This document shows positions 1 to 6,164 of a stretch of 7,138 bases of DNA, in pieces. Origin of the DNA: an uncultured Azospirillum sp. (GTDB lineage: Bacteria > Pseudomonadota > Alphaproteobacteria > Azospirillales > Azospirillaceae); the NCBI GenBank assembly GCA_937960755.1, contig CALGOL010000470.1:1-7138 (forward strand). The letters run 5' to 3'. The notes beneath the pieces are model-generated. The model did no database searches. It was given only the letters and a program-made list of their open reading frames with translations, and was not told the origin of the DNA. Each line of letters begins with the position of its first letter. Within the stretch, counting starts at the first letter, position 1. The position numbers and the translations under genes were made by a program.

Positions 1-38
1 CCAGCCGTTGCGCCCGGCGGGGGCGGCGGAGCTGAGCC

Positions 39-1031
39 TCACAGCCAGCCGCGCCGCTTGAACCACCACAAGGGCGCCGCCGCCGACAGCGCCATCATGG
101 CCAGCGCCATGGGATAGCCCCACTGCCATTCCAGTTCCGGCATATGCTGGAAGTTCATGCCGTAGGAGGAAGCGATCAGGGTGGGGGGCAGGAAGGCCAC
201 CGCCGCCACCGAAAACATTTTGATGATGTTGTTCTGTTCGATGTTGATGAGCCCCAGCGTGGCGTCGAGCAGAAAGTTCACCTCGTGCGCCAAAAAGCCG
301 GAATGCTCGTTGAGCGAGCGCAAGTCGCGCGCCAGCGTCTTCAACTGCGTCTTTTGCTCTTTGTTCAGCCGGTCGGCCGCCGCGGTGGTGAGAAACGCCG
401 CCAGCCGGTCGAGGCTCGCCAAGCTGTCGCGCACCTTGTGGGTCAGGTCGCCGGCCCGCCCGACGCCGCGCATGACGTCTTTCAGCTCGCCGGAGCGCGG
501 CGAAGACCGTTTAACCGCGCCGCCGTCGGGTCCATCGCGGAACACTTGCGCCGACAGCGCGTCGATGCGCGCCCCCACCAGCTCCAGCACGTCGGCGACG
601 CGGTCGATGACGGCGTCGAGCAGCCCCAACAGCGCGTCCTCGGCGCTGGCGAGCAATTCCGGCTGGCGATTGGTGCGGGCGGCGAAGGAGGCGATGGAGC
701 GCGGCTCGGTGAAGCGCAAAGTGGCGACTCGGCCCTGGGTCAGAACAAAGGTCAGTTCGCCCTGTTCCGGGTGGGGGGTGTCGGCGCGGGCGATCACCGA
801 CGCCGTCAGGTAAATCGCGCCGTCCTCGACATAGACTTGGCTGGAGGCTTCGATCTCGCGCATTTCCTCGCGCGTCGGCAAGTCGCAGCCCAAGGCGGCG
901 GCCACAGCGCGCCGCTCGGCGTCGTCGGGGCGCAGCAGGTCGACCCACACGGCGCCCGCCGGCAACGGGTCTCCCGCCGCCAGCGGCTGCTCGACGACCC
1001 GTCCATCAATGCGGCTGTAGACGGTAATCAT
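39..1031 (-). CDS. corA: CorA-family Mg2+/Co2+ transport protein
   Basis: A 330-residue protein that should form a pentameric inner-membrane channel for Mg2+ (and Co2+/Ni2+). Seen in the sequence: a long soluble N-terminal domain (residues 1 to about 255, helical and charged in its second half), a first membrane segment at about 272-290, the family signature Gly-Met-Asn at 291-293 followed by a periplasmic loop reading FQHMPELEW, a second membrane segment at about 307-324, and a short basic tail KRRGWL. The GMN motif plus MPEL loop is diagnostic of the CorA superfamily and favours true CorA over the more divergent ZntB branch, though substrate cannot be fixed from sequence. Length is normal. 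The ATG at 1031 has a GGAG ribosome site about 10 bases upstream. It begins 30 bases after the folD stop, so it is probably the last gene of the yggT-folD operon. The symbol is given by family; orthology to E. coli corA is not proven. Confidence 0.92.
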   Translation of the reverse strand: MITVYSRIDGRVVEQPLAAGDPLPAGAVWVDLLRPDDAERRAVAAALGCDLPTREEMREIEASSQVYVEDGAIYLTASVIARADTPHPEQGELTFVLTQGRVATLRFTEPRSIASFAARTNRQPELLASAEDALLGLLDAVIDRVADVLELVGARIDALSAQVFRDGPDGGAVKRSSPRSGELKDVMRGVGRAGDLTHKVRDSLASLDRLAAFLTTAAADRLNKEQKTQLKTLARDLRSLNEHSGFLAHEVNFLLDATLGLINIEQNNIIKMFSVAAVAFLPPTLIASSYGMNFQHMPELEWQWGYPMALAMMALSAAAPLWWFKRRGWL

Positions 1032-1061
1032 CGGCGGACGCTCCGTTTATCGCGAAATTCT

Positions 1062-1967
1062 CTAGACGGCGAGGTCGGCGGGCAGGGCGGCCCCGGCGGT
1101 CTTCGCCGCCGCCGTCAGGGTGTTGAGCATCAGACACGCGATGGTCATCGGCCCGACGCCGCCCGGCACCGGGGTGATCGACCCGGCGACCTGAACCGCT
1201 TCGGCGAAGGCGACGTCGCCCACCAGTTTGGTCTTGCCGGGCTCAGATGCCGGAACCCGGTTGATGCCGACGTCGATGACCGTCGCCCCCGGCTTGATCC
1301 AATCGCCGCGCACCATTTCCGGCCGCCCGACCGCCGCCACCAAAATATCCGCCCGCCGGCATTCGCCGGGCAGGTCATGGGTGCGGGAATGGGCGATGGT
1401 GACGGTGCAGTCGGCTTGCAGCAGCAATTGCGCCATCGGCCGCCCGACGATGGTGGAGCGGCCCAGCACCAGCGCGCGCTTGCCGCGCAGATCATGGCCC
1501 AATACGTCGCGGGCCAGCAGCAGACAGCCCAAGGGCGTGCAGGGGACGACCGCGCCGGGCTGGCCGGTGGCGAGCAGGCCGGCGTTGACGATGTGAAAGC
1601 CGTCGGCGTCCTTGGCCGGGTCGATGGCCGCCAGCACGCGGGCGGTGTCGATATGGCCGGGAAGGGGGAGCTGCACCAGAATCCCATGCACCGCCGGATC
1701 GGCGTTGAGGCGATGGATCAGCGCGATCAAGTCCGACTCGGGCGTGTCGACCGCCAAGCGATGATCGAAGGAGCGCATGCCGGCTTCTTCGGTCGCCTTT
1801 TCCTTGGAGCGGACATAGACCTGACTGGCGGGGTCTTCCCCCACCAGCACGACCGCCAGACCGGGGACCACGCCATGGGAAGCCTTGAGCGCGGCGGCGC
1901 CGGCGGCGACGCGGGCGCGCAAACCCGCGGCGAAAGCCTTGCCGTCGATAATGCGGGCCTGGGACAT
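1062..1967 (-). CDS. folD: Bifunctional methylenetetrahydrofolate dehydrogenase / methenyltetrahydrofolate cyclohydrolase FolD
   Basis: Cytosolic enzyme that oxidises 5,10-methylene-THF to methenyl-THF with NADP+ and hydrolyses that to 10-formyl-THF, feeding purine and formyl-methionine synthesis. From the chosen start it is 301 residues, slightly longer than the usual 280-300. Seen: the YVRSK motif with Tyr51 and catalytic Lys55, the HGILVQLPLP substrate-site signature, the Rossmann nucleotide motif GRSTIVGRPMAQLL, DVGINRV, and the C-terminal PVPGGVGPMTIACLM signature. All key family motifs are intact. The frame stays open upstream to an ATG at 2006, but the start at 1967 (MSQARIIDG) has a good AGAGGA ribosome site about 10 bases away and matches where the family begins. 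It follows the DUF167 gene by 45 bases and precedes the corA-like gene by 30. Confidence 0.98.
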   Translation of the reverse strand: MSQARIIDGKAFAAGLRARVAAGAAALKASHGVVPGLAVVLVGEDPASQVYVRSKEKATEEAGMRSFDHRLAVDTPESDLIALIHRLNADPAVHGILVQLPLPGHIDTARVLAAIDPAKDADGFHIVNAGLLATGQPGAVVPCTPLGCLLLARDVLGHDLRGKRALVLGRSTIVGRPMAQLLLQADCTVTIAHSRTHDLPGECRRADILVAAVGRPEMVRGDWIKPGATVIDVGINRVPASEPGKTKLVGDVAFAEAVQVAGSITPVPGGVGPMTIACLMLNTLTAAAKTAGAALPADLAV

Positions 1968-2012
1968 CGCTGCTTTTCCTCTCGCCAAATCTCGGCGCCC
2001 AACCATGAAGGC

Positions 2013-2336
2013 TCAGCCGCGGTCGACGGACGCCTCCAGCCGCGGCAACAGGTCGGCCGGGTCGCCGGCCACGAAAACGATCTTATTGCGGTCTTGCGCC
2101 CCCGCCGCCACCGAAATCGACGATTTCGGCGTTTTCCACGCCTTGGCGAGCAGGTCGATCACCGCTTGATTAGCCTTGCCGTCTTCGGGAACCGTGGTCA
2201 CCGCGACTTTCAGCGCGACGCCGCCGTCGGCCCGCTCCGCCAGCCCGCCCACCTTGTTGCGCGACGCCTTGGGCGTGACCCGCAAGGAAGCCCGCACGCC
2301 GCCCGGCGCGGCGGAAAAGGGCGAAGGGGCTGTCAT
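2013..2336 (-). CDS. DUF167 / YggU-family protein
   Basis: A 107-residue small soluble protein of the DUF167 (UPF0235, YggU) family, whose biochemical function is not established. Seen: LRVTPKASRNKV near the N-terminus, then the family core LKVAVTTVPEDGKANQAVIDLLAKAW, and a C-terminal SISVAAGAQDRNKIVFV block; this is the typical alpha/beta layout of the family. The N-terminal dozen residues are Pro/Ala-rich and probably disordered. The start at 2336 has only a poor ribosome site and lies 13 bases after the yggT stop, so translational coupling to yggT is plausible. The yggT-DUF167 pairing is a commonly conserved neighbourhood in proteobacteria, which supports both calls. Confidence 0.93.
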   Translation of the reverse strand: MTAPSPFSAAPGGVRASLRVTPKASRNKVGGLAERADGGVALKVAVTTVPEDGKANQAVIDLLAKAWKTPKSSISVAAGAQDRNKIVFVAGDPADLLPRLEASVDRG

Positions 2337-2349
2337 GATAGCCGGGGCG

Positions 2350-2634
2350 TCAGAAGCGCGGCCAATATTCGGCCAGCAGGTTACGGACGAAGAACACCAA
2401 GAGAATCAACACCACCGGCGAAAAATCCATGCCGCCCATATTGGGCAGCAGGTTGCGGATCGGCCGCAGCAGAGGTTCGGTGACGCGATAGAGGAAATCG
2501 CCGATGACGTAGACGGCGCGGTTGCGGGTGTTGACGACGTTGAACGCCACCAGCCAGCTCAGCACCGCCGAGGCGATGAGCAGCCAAACGAATATGCCGA
2601 GGATCGTGTCGATCAACAGGTACAGGGAAACCAT
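2350..2634 (-). CDS. YggT-family integral membrane protein
   Basis: A 94-residue membrane protein of the YggT family. Family members have been linked to osmotic or ion stress and, in some bacteria, to membrane or division-related roles; no reaction is known. Seen: a hydrophobic N-terminal segment (about residues 4-34, including LGIFVWLLIASAVLSWLVAF), the conserved middle YRVTEPLLRPIRNLLPNMGGMDFSP, and a second hydrophobic segment (about 71-89, VVLILLVFFVRNLL). The single-unit length fits; longer homologues carry the unit twice. A clear AAGAGG ribosome site lies 7 bases before the ATG. It is the first gene of the minus-strand cluster, so transcription of DUF167, folD and the corA-like gene probably starts in front of it. 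Confidence 0.93.
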   Translation of the reverse strand: MVSLYLLIDTILGIFVWLLIASAVLSWLVAFNVVNTRNRAVYVIGDFLYRVTEPLLRPIRNLLPNMGGMDFSPVVLILLVFFVRNLLAEYWPRF

Positions 2635-2689
2635 GTCGGCGCCTCTTGAGCGGGGTGTCGGCCAAGGAAATGTCGGCTGTCGGGCGGCA

Positions 2690-2718
2690 AGTTAACCAAT
2701 CGCCGGGGGTGCTGGCAA
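2690..2718 (-). promoter_or_regulatory. Candidate promoter of the yggT-DUF167-folD-corA cluster
   Basis: On the minus strand, TTGCCA (2718-2713) resembles a -35 box at 5 of 6 positions and is followed after 17 bases by TTAACT (2695-2690), a poor -10 match (3 of 6). This would give a leader of roughly 50 bases before the yggT ATG at 2634. The position is sensible and the -35 is good, but the -10 is weak, so this is a tentative call. Three copies of TGTCGG (plus-strand 2656, 2671 and 2678) fall in the predicted leader; their meaning is unknown. Confidence 0.3.
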
Positions 2719-2894
2719 GGGAGCGGAGCGTCGGCGAGCGGCAAACGCCGGGCGGGCGGTTCTGAGTCGGCGAGGCGCGTCCACCCCCTAGTGGAAGGGC
2801 GAACAATTTATAAGACATACATAATTCGGAAAAGCAAATATTCACTGCAATCAATTGTCGCCGTTCGGCGGGCGGAAAAGGACACGGCGGGTAA

Positions 2895-2909
2895 GCAATT
2901 TTAAATTGC
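2895..2909. promoter_or_regulatory. 15-base near-palindrome, possible operator
   Basis: GCAATTT, one central T, then AAATTGC: a perfect 7-base inverted repeat around one base, in the AT-rich region between the divergent transcription units. It lies about 175 bases before the likely start of the 806-residue gene. The geometry suits a dimeric repressor or a nucleoid protein site. In such AT-rich DNA a chance occurrence is possible, and no second copy was noticed. Confidence 0.3.
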
Positions 2910-3083
2910 CTATATCGAACTGACAAAAGAATACATAAGAATTAATTACACAGTTAAGATTTTAAGTTTGAAATAAAATACAATCTCACTTGCATAACTG
3001 ATGTTTTGTAGTATTCACGAAAAGGCGCATCGCACGATAGCGGCGTAAATAATTTTCATTTTTCAATGCTGATGGGGGAAAAT

Positions 3084-5504
3084 ATGACTGGTCAAGCTGG
3101 CGGAGTCTCTTTGATCTACCCTGCTTATTATCATACATTTGCCAATAGCGCGGTGAATGTTCAAACCGCCTCTCCCGTACCGTTATCGCAATTCTGTAAC
3201 GAAGACTTACTTCAATATTCTCGTTTAGCGGCGGGCTTGGTTGGCGAATATCTAATGATGGTCATTCCTCGACAACTGATTGATGGAAACGGCTACTTAT
3301 ACTCAACGCTGGAGTTTCAGTGTAATGCGATAGGTTTGGCGAACCAGCCGCCGACCGTCAATATTGTGCAGTCGGGCGTGTCGGCGGTGAATCTTGTTCA
3401 GCCGGTTTACGCAATGCAACCTGGAGTTTGTTTTTACCCCCGTATCGAAGTGCTGCAAGGCGTCACCGCCACGATATTTTGGGCGGCGTCCTATGACGGC
3501 GCCCAAGCGCCGACATTGTCGTATTTCACCTCGTTGTTCACTGGGCCGGCAGCCTTCACCAAAACATCAGACAATCAAACGGCGACGTTAAATATCCAAA
3601 ATGGACCGACTGCGGCGCTAACGGATTTCACGTCCGCCAGTATTAATGAAACGATCTATATGTTTTGGGGCAATACTAATGACGTGAATATTTATGTTAA
3701 TCCGGTGTCATGCAGTTTTGCGCCGGCTTTGACGACCTCCGGCCAGCAAGTGCAGATGACGGCCGGCGAGACTTTGACGCCGATTCAATTGCCGGCCGGC
3801 TGTTCATTGTTGAGCCTGGACGCCGCGGTCGTCCATACCGGATCAACCCTCGACGACAATGGCGTGACCTCGACCGCAATCGCGGTGGCGCTGCTTTATG
3901 ATCTGCCCGAGGGGCCAGGGTTCGGGCAAGTGCTGGAAGTGCAATTGTACGATCCGGCGGCCGGAACCGTAACGCCGCTTTACAGCGAAGCCGCCCCGGT
4001 TTCGTGCGGTCGCGGCGCATCGGTGCGGGTGGCTTGGGGCTCGCTGCCGTTGACGACGGCGACGCCGGGAACAACCGTTCAGGCCGCCAACGGCCTGACG
4101 GTCGCTGTAACGCCGGTGAATGCGACACCGATTAACGACGCCGCCGCGCGGGCCGGAACCGTGACCGCAGCGGTCATTGATCTGACCCCGACGCCCGCCC
4201 GCGGCTCCATCAGTCCGTGGACCAATCTCACGCCGCCGCTGGGGAACTATCTTAACGAGCCGAACGTTCACAACGACGACCAGGCGATTTGGGTGCTCAG
4301 CCAGACCGCGGCGTTGCTGCCGATGCCGACATACGCCGCCGACGGGTCGATGGCCGGGGTGTATCAGGTTGGGCTTGTCGGCGTGGCGTGCGTCAACAGC
4401 GAGACTTGGCTCGATTCTGTGGGTTGGTTCATCGAACCGTTCACCGCGCCGATGCCGGCGTTCAATCTGACCTTGCAGCCCGGCGCGGCGCAGGCGGTCA
4501 ACGACGTCGCCGCTTGGCCGACGGACGATATCCAATGCGCCATCACCACATGGCAATTGCTGGGAGTGGTGGCGGGCCTGCCGCCTTATCCCGCGGATGC
4601 GCCATCGGGGGCGTCGGCGTCGGTGTCGGTGTCGTACGGCTCCAGCGCTTCATCGTCCACCAACCAGACGTCAAGTAAATCGCTGAAAGTCGGCGGCAGC
4701 TTGTCGATTTGCTCCACCAGCGTCACCTACGCCGCGACCCAAAGCAGCGGGCTGACCCAGCAAAGCAGCATAAGCAACACGTTTAATTTTAACCTGGGTC
4801 AGGCGGTTCACGGCGCCAGTGTCGGTTGGCTGCTGTTCTATCAGCCAAACTATATTCTGAACCAAAGCACGGTCGCCACTTGGGGCGGGGGCGGCGTTTC
4901 GGCCGGCGTCGTGTTCCAGGAACTGATGCAAGGCTCCGGCGCGAATCCCGGCGGTTTCGCCGCCATCGAGTTCAATATCGCCGATCCGTCGACGCCGATT
5001 AACCCGAAAGACCCGATTCAGGCGACGCTGGCCGGCTTTGCGCCCACGGTGGCCTGGCCGTCCACCACCAGTCCCGCCGCCTGGAACGATTACACCACCC
5101 CGTCGTGGAAGCTTCAATCGGTTCCCGCCACCTCCTTCCCGTCGATGCAGGTGTCGGACAACGTCGACTCGATTTCATTGCAGTCGCAGGGCTCCAGCAC
5201 CGTCTCCTCCGACTCGACGCTGACCATCGAAGGGTCGGTGAAATGCCAATTCATGAATAAAATTCTCGGCTTCGACGTCGGCGGCTCGCTGAAGACGTCG
5301 GTGAGCAGCAGTCTGGCGGTGGCCTCCACTTTCACGATTTCAGTGACCTATGGCGGGTTCGGGGCAGACAAAACTTACCTGTTGCAGCCGCAGTTTTACA
5401 TGGCCAGCGGTCCCGGCGCGCCGTGGGTTCCCAGCATTCTGTCGTCGCAACAGCCTTGGCTGCTGACGTGGCAAGTCGGCGTTGAAGAGCGTCCGGCGGC
5501 CTAA
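3084..5504 (+). CDS. Uncharacterised 806-residue beta-rich protein with two Ser/Thr-rich amphipathic hairpin-like segments
   Basis: I do not recognise a family. The frame opens at ATG 3066 (812 residues), but only ATG 3084 has a ribosome site (GGGGGA about 4 bases upstream), so I start there. No signal peptide, membrane helix or lipobox is visible. The protein is rich in Ala, Ser, Thr, Val, Gly, Asn and Pro, and poor in basic residues (9 Lys and 8 Arg; no Lys between residues 160 and 532), so it is acidic; it has 10 Cys. Residues 1-505 look like successive beta domains. Residues 510-572 (ASASVSVSYG onwards) and 696-758 are Ser/Thr-rich with alternating polar and hydrophobic residues; the second reads as strand, turn (MNKILGFD, 724-731), strand. 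This pattern is seen in the pore domain of aerolysin / ETX-MTX2 toxins, but no diagnostic motif was found, so that is inference only. Codon use is AT-rich at the start and host-like later. It stands alone, with no partner gene beside it. Confidence 0.85.
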   Translation: MTGQAGGVSLIYPAYYHTFANSAVNVQTASPVPLSQFCNEDLLQYSRLAAGLVGEYLMMVIPRQLIDGNGYLYSTLEFQCNAIGLANQPPTVNIVQSGVSAVNLVQPVYAMQPGVCFYPRIEVLQGVTATIFWAASYDGAQAPTLSYFTSLFTGPAAFTKTSDNQTATLNIQNGPTAALTDFTSASINETIYMFWGNTNDVNIYVNPVSCSFAPALTTSGQQVQMTAGETLTPIQLPAGCSLLSLDAAVVHTGSTLDDNGVTSTAIAVALLYDLPEGPGFGQVLEVQLYDPAAGTVTPLYSEAAPVSCGRGASVRVAWGSLPLTTATPGTTVQAANGLTVAVTPVNATPINDAAARAGTVTAAVIDLTPTPARGSISPWTNLTPPLGNYLNEPNVHNDDQAIWVLSQTAALLPMPTYAADGSMAGVYQVGLVGVACVNSETWLDSVGWFIEPFTAPMPAFNLTLQPGAAQAVNDVAAWPTDDIQCAITTWQLLGVVAGLPPYPADAPSGASASVSVSYGSSASSSTNQTSSKSLKVGGSLSICSTSVTYAATQSSGLTQQSSISNTFNFNLGQAVHGASVGWLLFYQPNYILNQSTVATWGGGGVSAGVVFQELMQGSGANPGGFAAIEFNIADPSTPINPKDPIQATLAGFAPTVAWPSTTSPAAWNDYTTPSWKLQSVPATSFPSMQVSDNVDSISLQSQGSSTVSSDSTLTIEGSVKCQFMNKILGFDVGGSLKTSVSSSLAVASTFTISVTYGGFGADKTYLLQPQFYMASGPGAPWVPSILSSQQPWLLTWQVGVEERPAA
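4611..4634 (+). repeat. Short hexanucleotide tandem repeat inside the 806-residue gene
   Basis: Four tandem six-base units, GCGTCG twice and then GTGTCG twice, encode Ala-Ser-Ala-Ser-Val-Ser-Val-Ser (residues 510-517). In-frame gain or loss of units would lengthen or shorten the strand at the entry of the first Ser/Thr-rich segment without breaking the frame. At four imperfect copies it may simply reflect selection for an alternating strand. Confidence 0.6.
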
Positions 5505-5748
5505 TACGCCGCAAGACGATGGAAAAAAGCAGGTTCGGCGCGGGGTTGGCCGCAACGACAGGCTTGACTCCGCGTCGAACCCGGTTATTTTCCACAGCTA
5601 CGCCGAATAGCGGCGTTCCAACCCGGTCCGCTCTTGCCGAATAGTCAGGGGCGGGCGCGGGGGCGTTTCGCGTATTAGCCGCGTTTCACGCTGGAACACC
5701 GTGGGCACACCCGTTGCGTTGATCTTTTAGTCCTGGGATAACAAGGCC
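5505..5748. other. Gap between the orphan gene and rpmG; holds the rpmG promoter and leader
   Basis: No convincing gene. A 5-bp GC hairpin (5494-5498 with 5507-5511) overlaps the stop codon of the upstream gene but has no T-run, so it is not a clear terminator. The rest contains the rpmG promoter candidate and a GC-rich leader. A 41-codon frame (5519-5644) was considered and rejected. Confidence 0.6.
5564..5591 (+). promoter_or_regulatory. Candidate promoter of rpmG
   Basis: TTGACT (5564-5569, 5 of 6 to the -35 consensus) is followed after 16 bases by TATTTT (5586-5591, 4 of 6 to the -10). It is the best sigma-70-type pair in the gap before rpmG, and a strong TTGAC -35 box is typical of alphaproteobacterial housekeeping promoters. 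Transcription would begin near 5598, giving a leader of about 150 bases that opens with a 6-bp stem (ACGCCG 5600-5605, CGGCGT 5611-5616). Confidence 0.45.
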
Positions 5749-5916
5749 ATGGCCAAGCAAAACACCGTCCTCATCAAGCTCGTGAGCACGGCCGACACCG
5801 GCTTCTTCTACGTCAAGAAGAAGAACCCGAAGAAGCAGACCGAAAAGCTCTCCTTCCGCAAGTACGACCCGAAGGCGCGCAAGCACGTCGAATTCAAGGA
5901 AGCCAAGATCAAGTAA
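5749..5916 (+). CDS. rpmG: Large-subunit ribosomal protein L33 (bL33)
   Basis: A 55-residue basic protein of the 50S subunit, near the E-site side. Seen: MAKQNTVLIKLVSTADTGFF at the start, then YVKKKNPKKQTEKLSFRKYDP and a C-terminal ARKHVEFKEAKIK; these are the conserved L33 blocks at full family length. It has no cysteine, so this is the zinc-independent (C-minus) form usual in proteobacteria. The start is unambiguous; upstream, GGGA lies about 10 bases away and an AAGG only 2 bases away. It appears to be a single-gene transcript: its own promoter candidate lies upstream and a strong terminator follows its stop by about 85 bases. Confidence 0.98.
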   Translation: MAKQNTVLIKLVSTADTGFFYVKKKNPKKQTEKLSFRKYDPKARKHVEFKEAKIK

Positions 5917-6002
5917 GACGAATCGGGCAAGATCGCGGCCGCGCATGGCGGCCCGACTTCTCGCGTTCGCCTGAACGGCGTGCTTTATTCGGCGCGGGTT
6001 TA

Positions 6003-6042
6003 AGAAAAACGGGCGCATCCCCTTTGGGACGCCCGTTTTTCT
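6003..6042 (+). terminator. Intrinsic terminator after rpmG
   Basis: A 13-bp perfect lower stem (6003-6015 with 6030-6042) contains the GC core ACGGGCG / CGCCCGT, capped by a short TCCC/GGGA stem with a CTTT loop and a two-base bulge (CA). The left arm carries five As and the right arm five Ts followed by CTTT, giving the U-tract. Because it has As on the left and Ts on the right, it could also work on the minus strand. It separates rpmG from gabT. Confidence 0.9.
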
Positions 6043-6053
6043 TTGCGCCGCAT

Positions 6054-6084
6054 ATGGTGATAAAAAGTCACCAATGGTGGTAAA
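6054..6084. promoter_or_regulatory. Direct/inverted repeat cluster upstream of gabT, possible operator
   Basis: Two 11-base direct copies, ATGGTGATAAA (6054-6064) and ATGGTGGTAAA (6074-6084), match at 10 of 11 positions and start exactly 20 bases apart, about two helical turns. Between them TCACCA (6068-6073) is an inverted copy, forming TGGTGA-N7-TCACCA with the first and CACCA-A-TGGTG with the second. A -10-like TAAATT (6081-6086) overlaps the second copy. The arrangement suits a regulator binding on one DNA face. GabR-type (MocR/GntR) regulators bind direct repeats before gabT in other bacteria, but no regulator gene is in view, so the assignment is inference. Confidence 0.45.
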
Positions 6085-6097
6085 TTTAGCGCCTTAT

Positions 6098-6115
6098 CCG
6101 GAACCAAAGTTCGGG
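6098..6115 (+). promoter_or_regulatory. Imperfect inverted repeat in the gabT leader
   Basis: CCGGAAC, a CAAA loop, then GTTCGGG: 6 of 7 positions pair (one G-G mismatch). It lies downstream of the direct repeats and about 50 bases before the gabT start, so it could be a second protein site or a small leader hairpin. There is no U-tract, so it is not a terminator. Confidence 0.25.
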
Positions 6116-6164
6116 TTGTGATGGCGGCCTCCCGTCACCCTCCGATCACAGGCGATTTCGACCG

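Larger units (their letters stand above)
2635..3083. other. Divergent intergenic region, AT-rich in its right two-thirds
   Basis: No gene is supported here. The left part (to about 2790) is GC-rich like the host and should carry the leftward promoter of the yggT cluster. From about 2790 the composition changes sharply: a hand count of 2941-3000 gives 14 G/C in 60 bases (about 23%). This AT-rich block holds several -10-like hexamers, such as TACAAT at 2979-2984 and TATTCA at 3012-3017 (with TTGCAT at 2990-2995, spacing 16), any of which could drive the rightward 806-residue gene, but none has a convincing partner. It also contains the 15-base near-palindrome listed separately. Confidence 0.7.

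Noticed and set aside
144..2483. A 779-codon plus-strand open frame across the left half of the window
   Set aside because: It lies antisense to corA, folD, DUF167 and yggT, all of which have clear family motifs. Its translation is Arg/Gln/Gly/His-rich low-quality sequence typical of a stop-poor antisense frame in GC-rich DNA.
2381..2926. A 181-codon minus-strand frame overlapping yggT and the intergenic region
   Set aside because: It runs in another frame through yggT, whose family motifs are intact, and its translation is Arg/Pro-rich with no recognised feature.
3843..5117. Minus-strand frames at 3843-4556 and 4671-5117 within the orphan gene
   Set aside because: They are Arg/Gly-rich antisense translations without ribosome sites or recognisable domains; the plus-strand frame is continuous and has a better start.
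5494..5511. Hairpin CGGCG / CGCCG over the stop codon of the orphan gene as a terminator
   Set aside because: Only 5 bp, it includes coding sequence and has no T-run after it.
5519..5644. A 41-codon plus-strand frame (MEKSRFGAGL...) between the orphan gene and rpmG
   Set aside because: No ribosome site, no similarity recognised, and it overlaps the likely rpmG promoter and leader.
5686..6018. A 110-codon minus-strand frame over rpmG
   Set aside because: It is antisense to the complete, clearly recognised L33 gene and ends in the rpmG terminator.
6116..6150. TGTGAT and ATCACA as a possible CRP-type site before gabT
   Set aside because: The half-sites are separated by 23 bases; a CRP site needs 6 between the TGTGA and TCACA cores.
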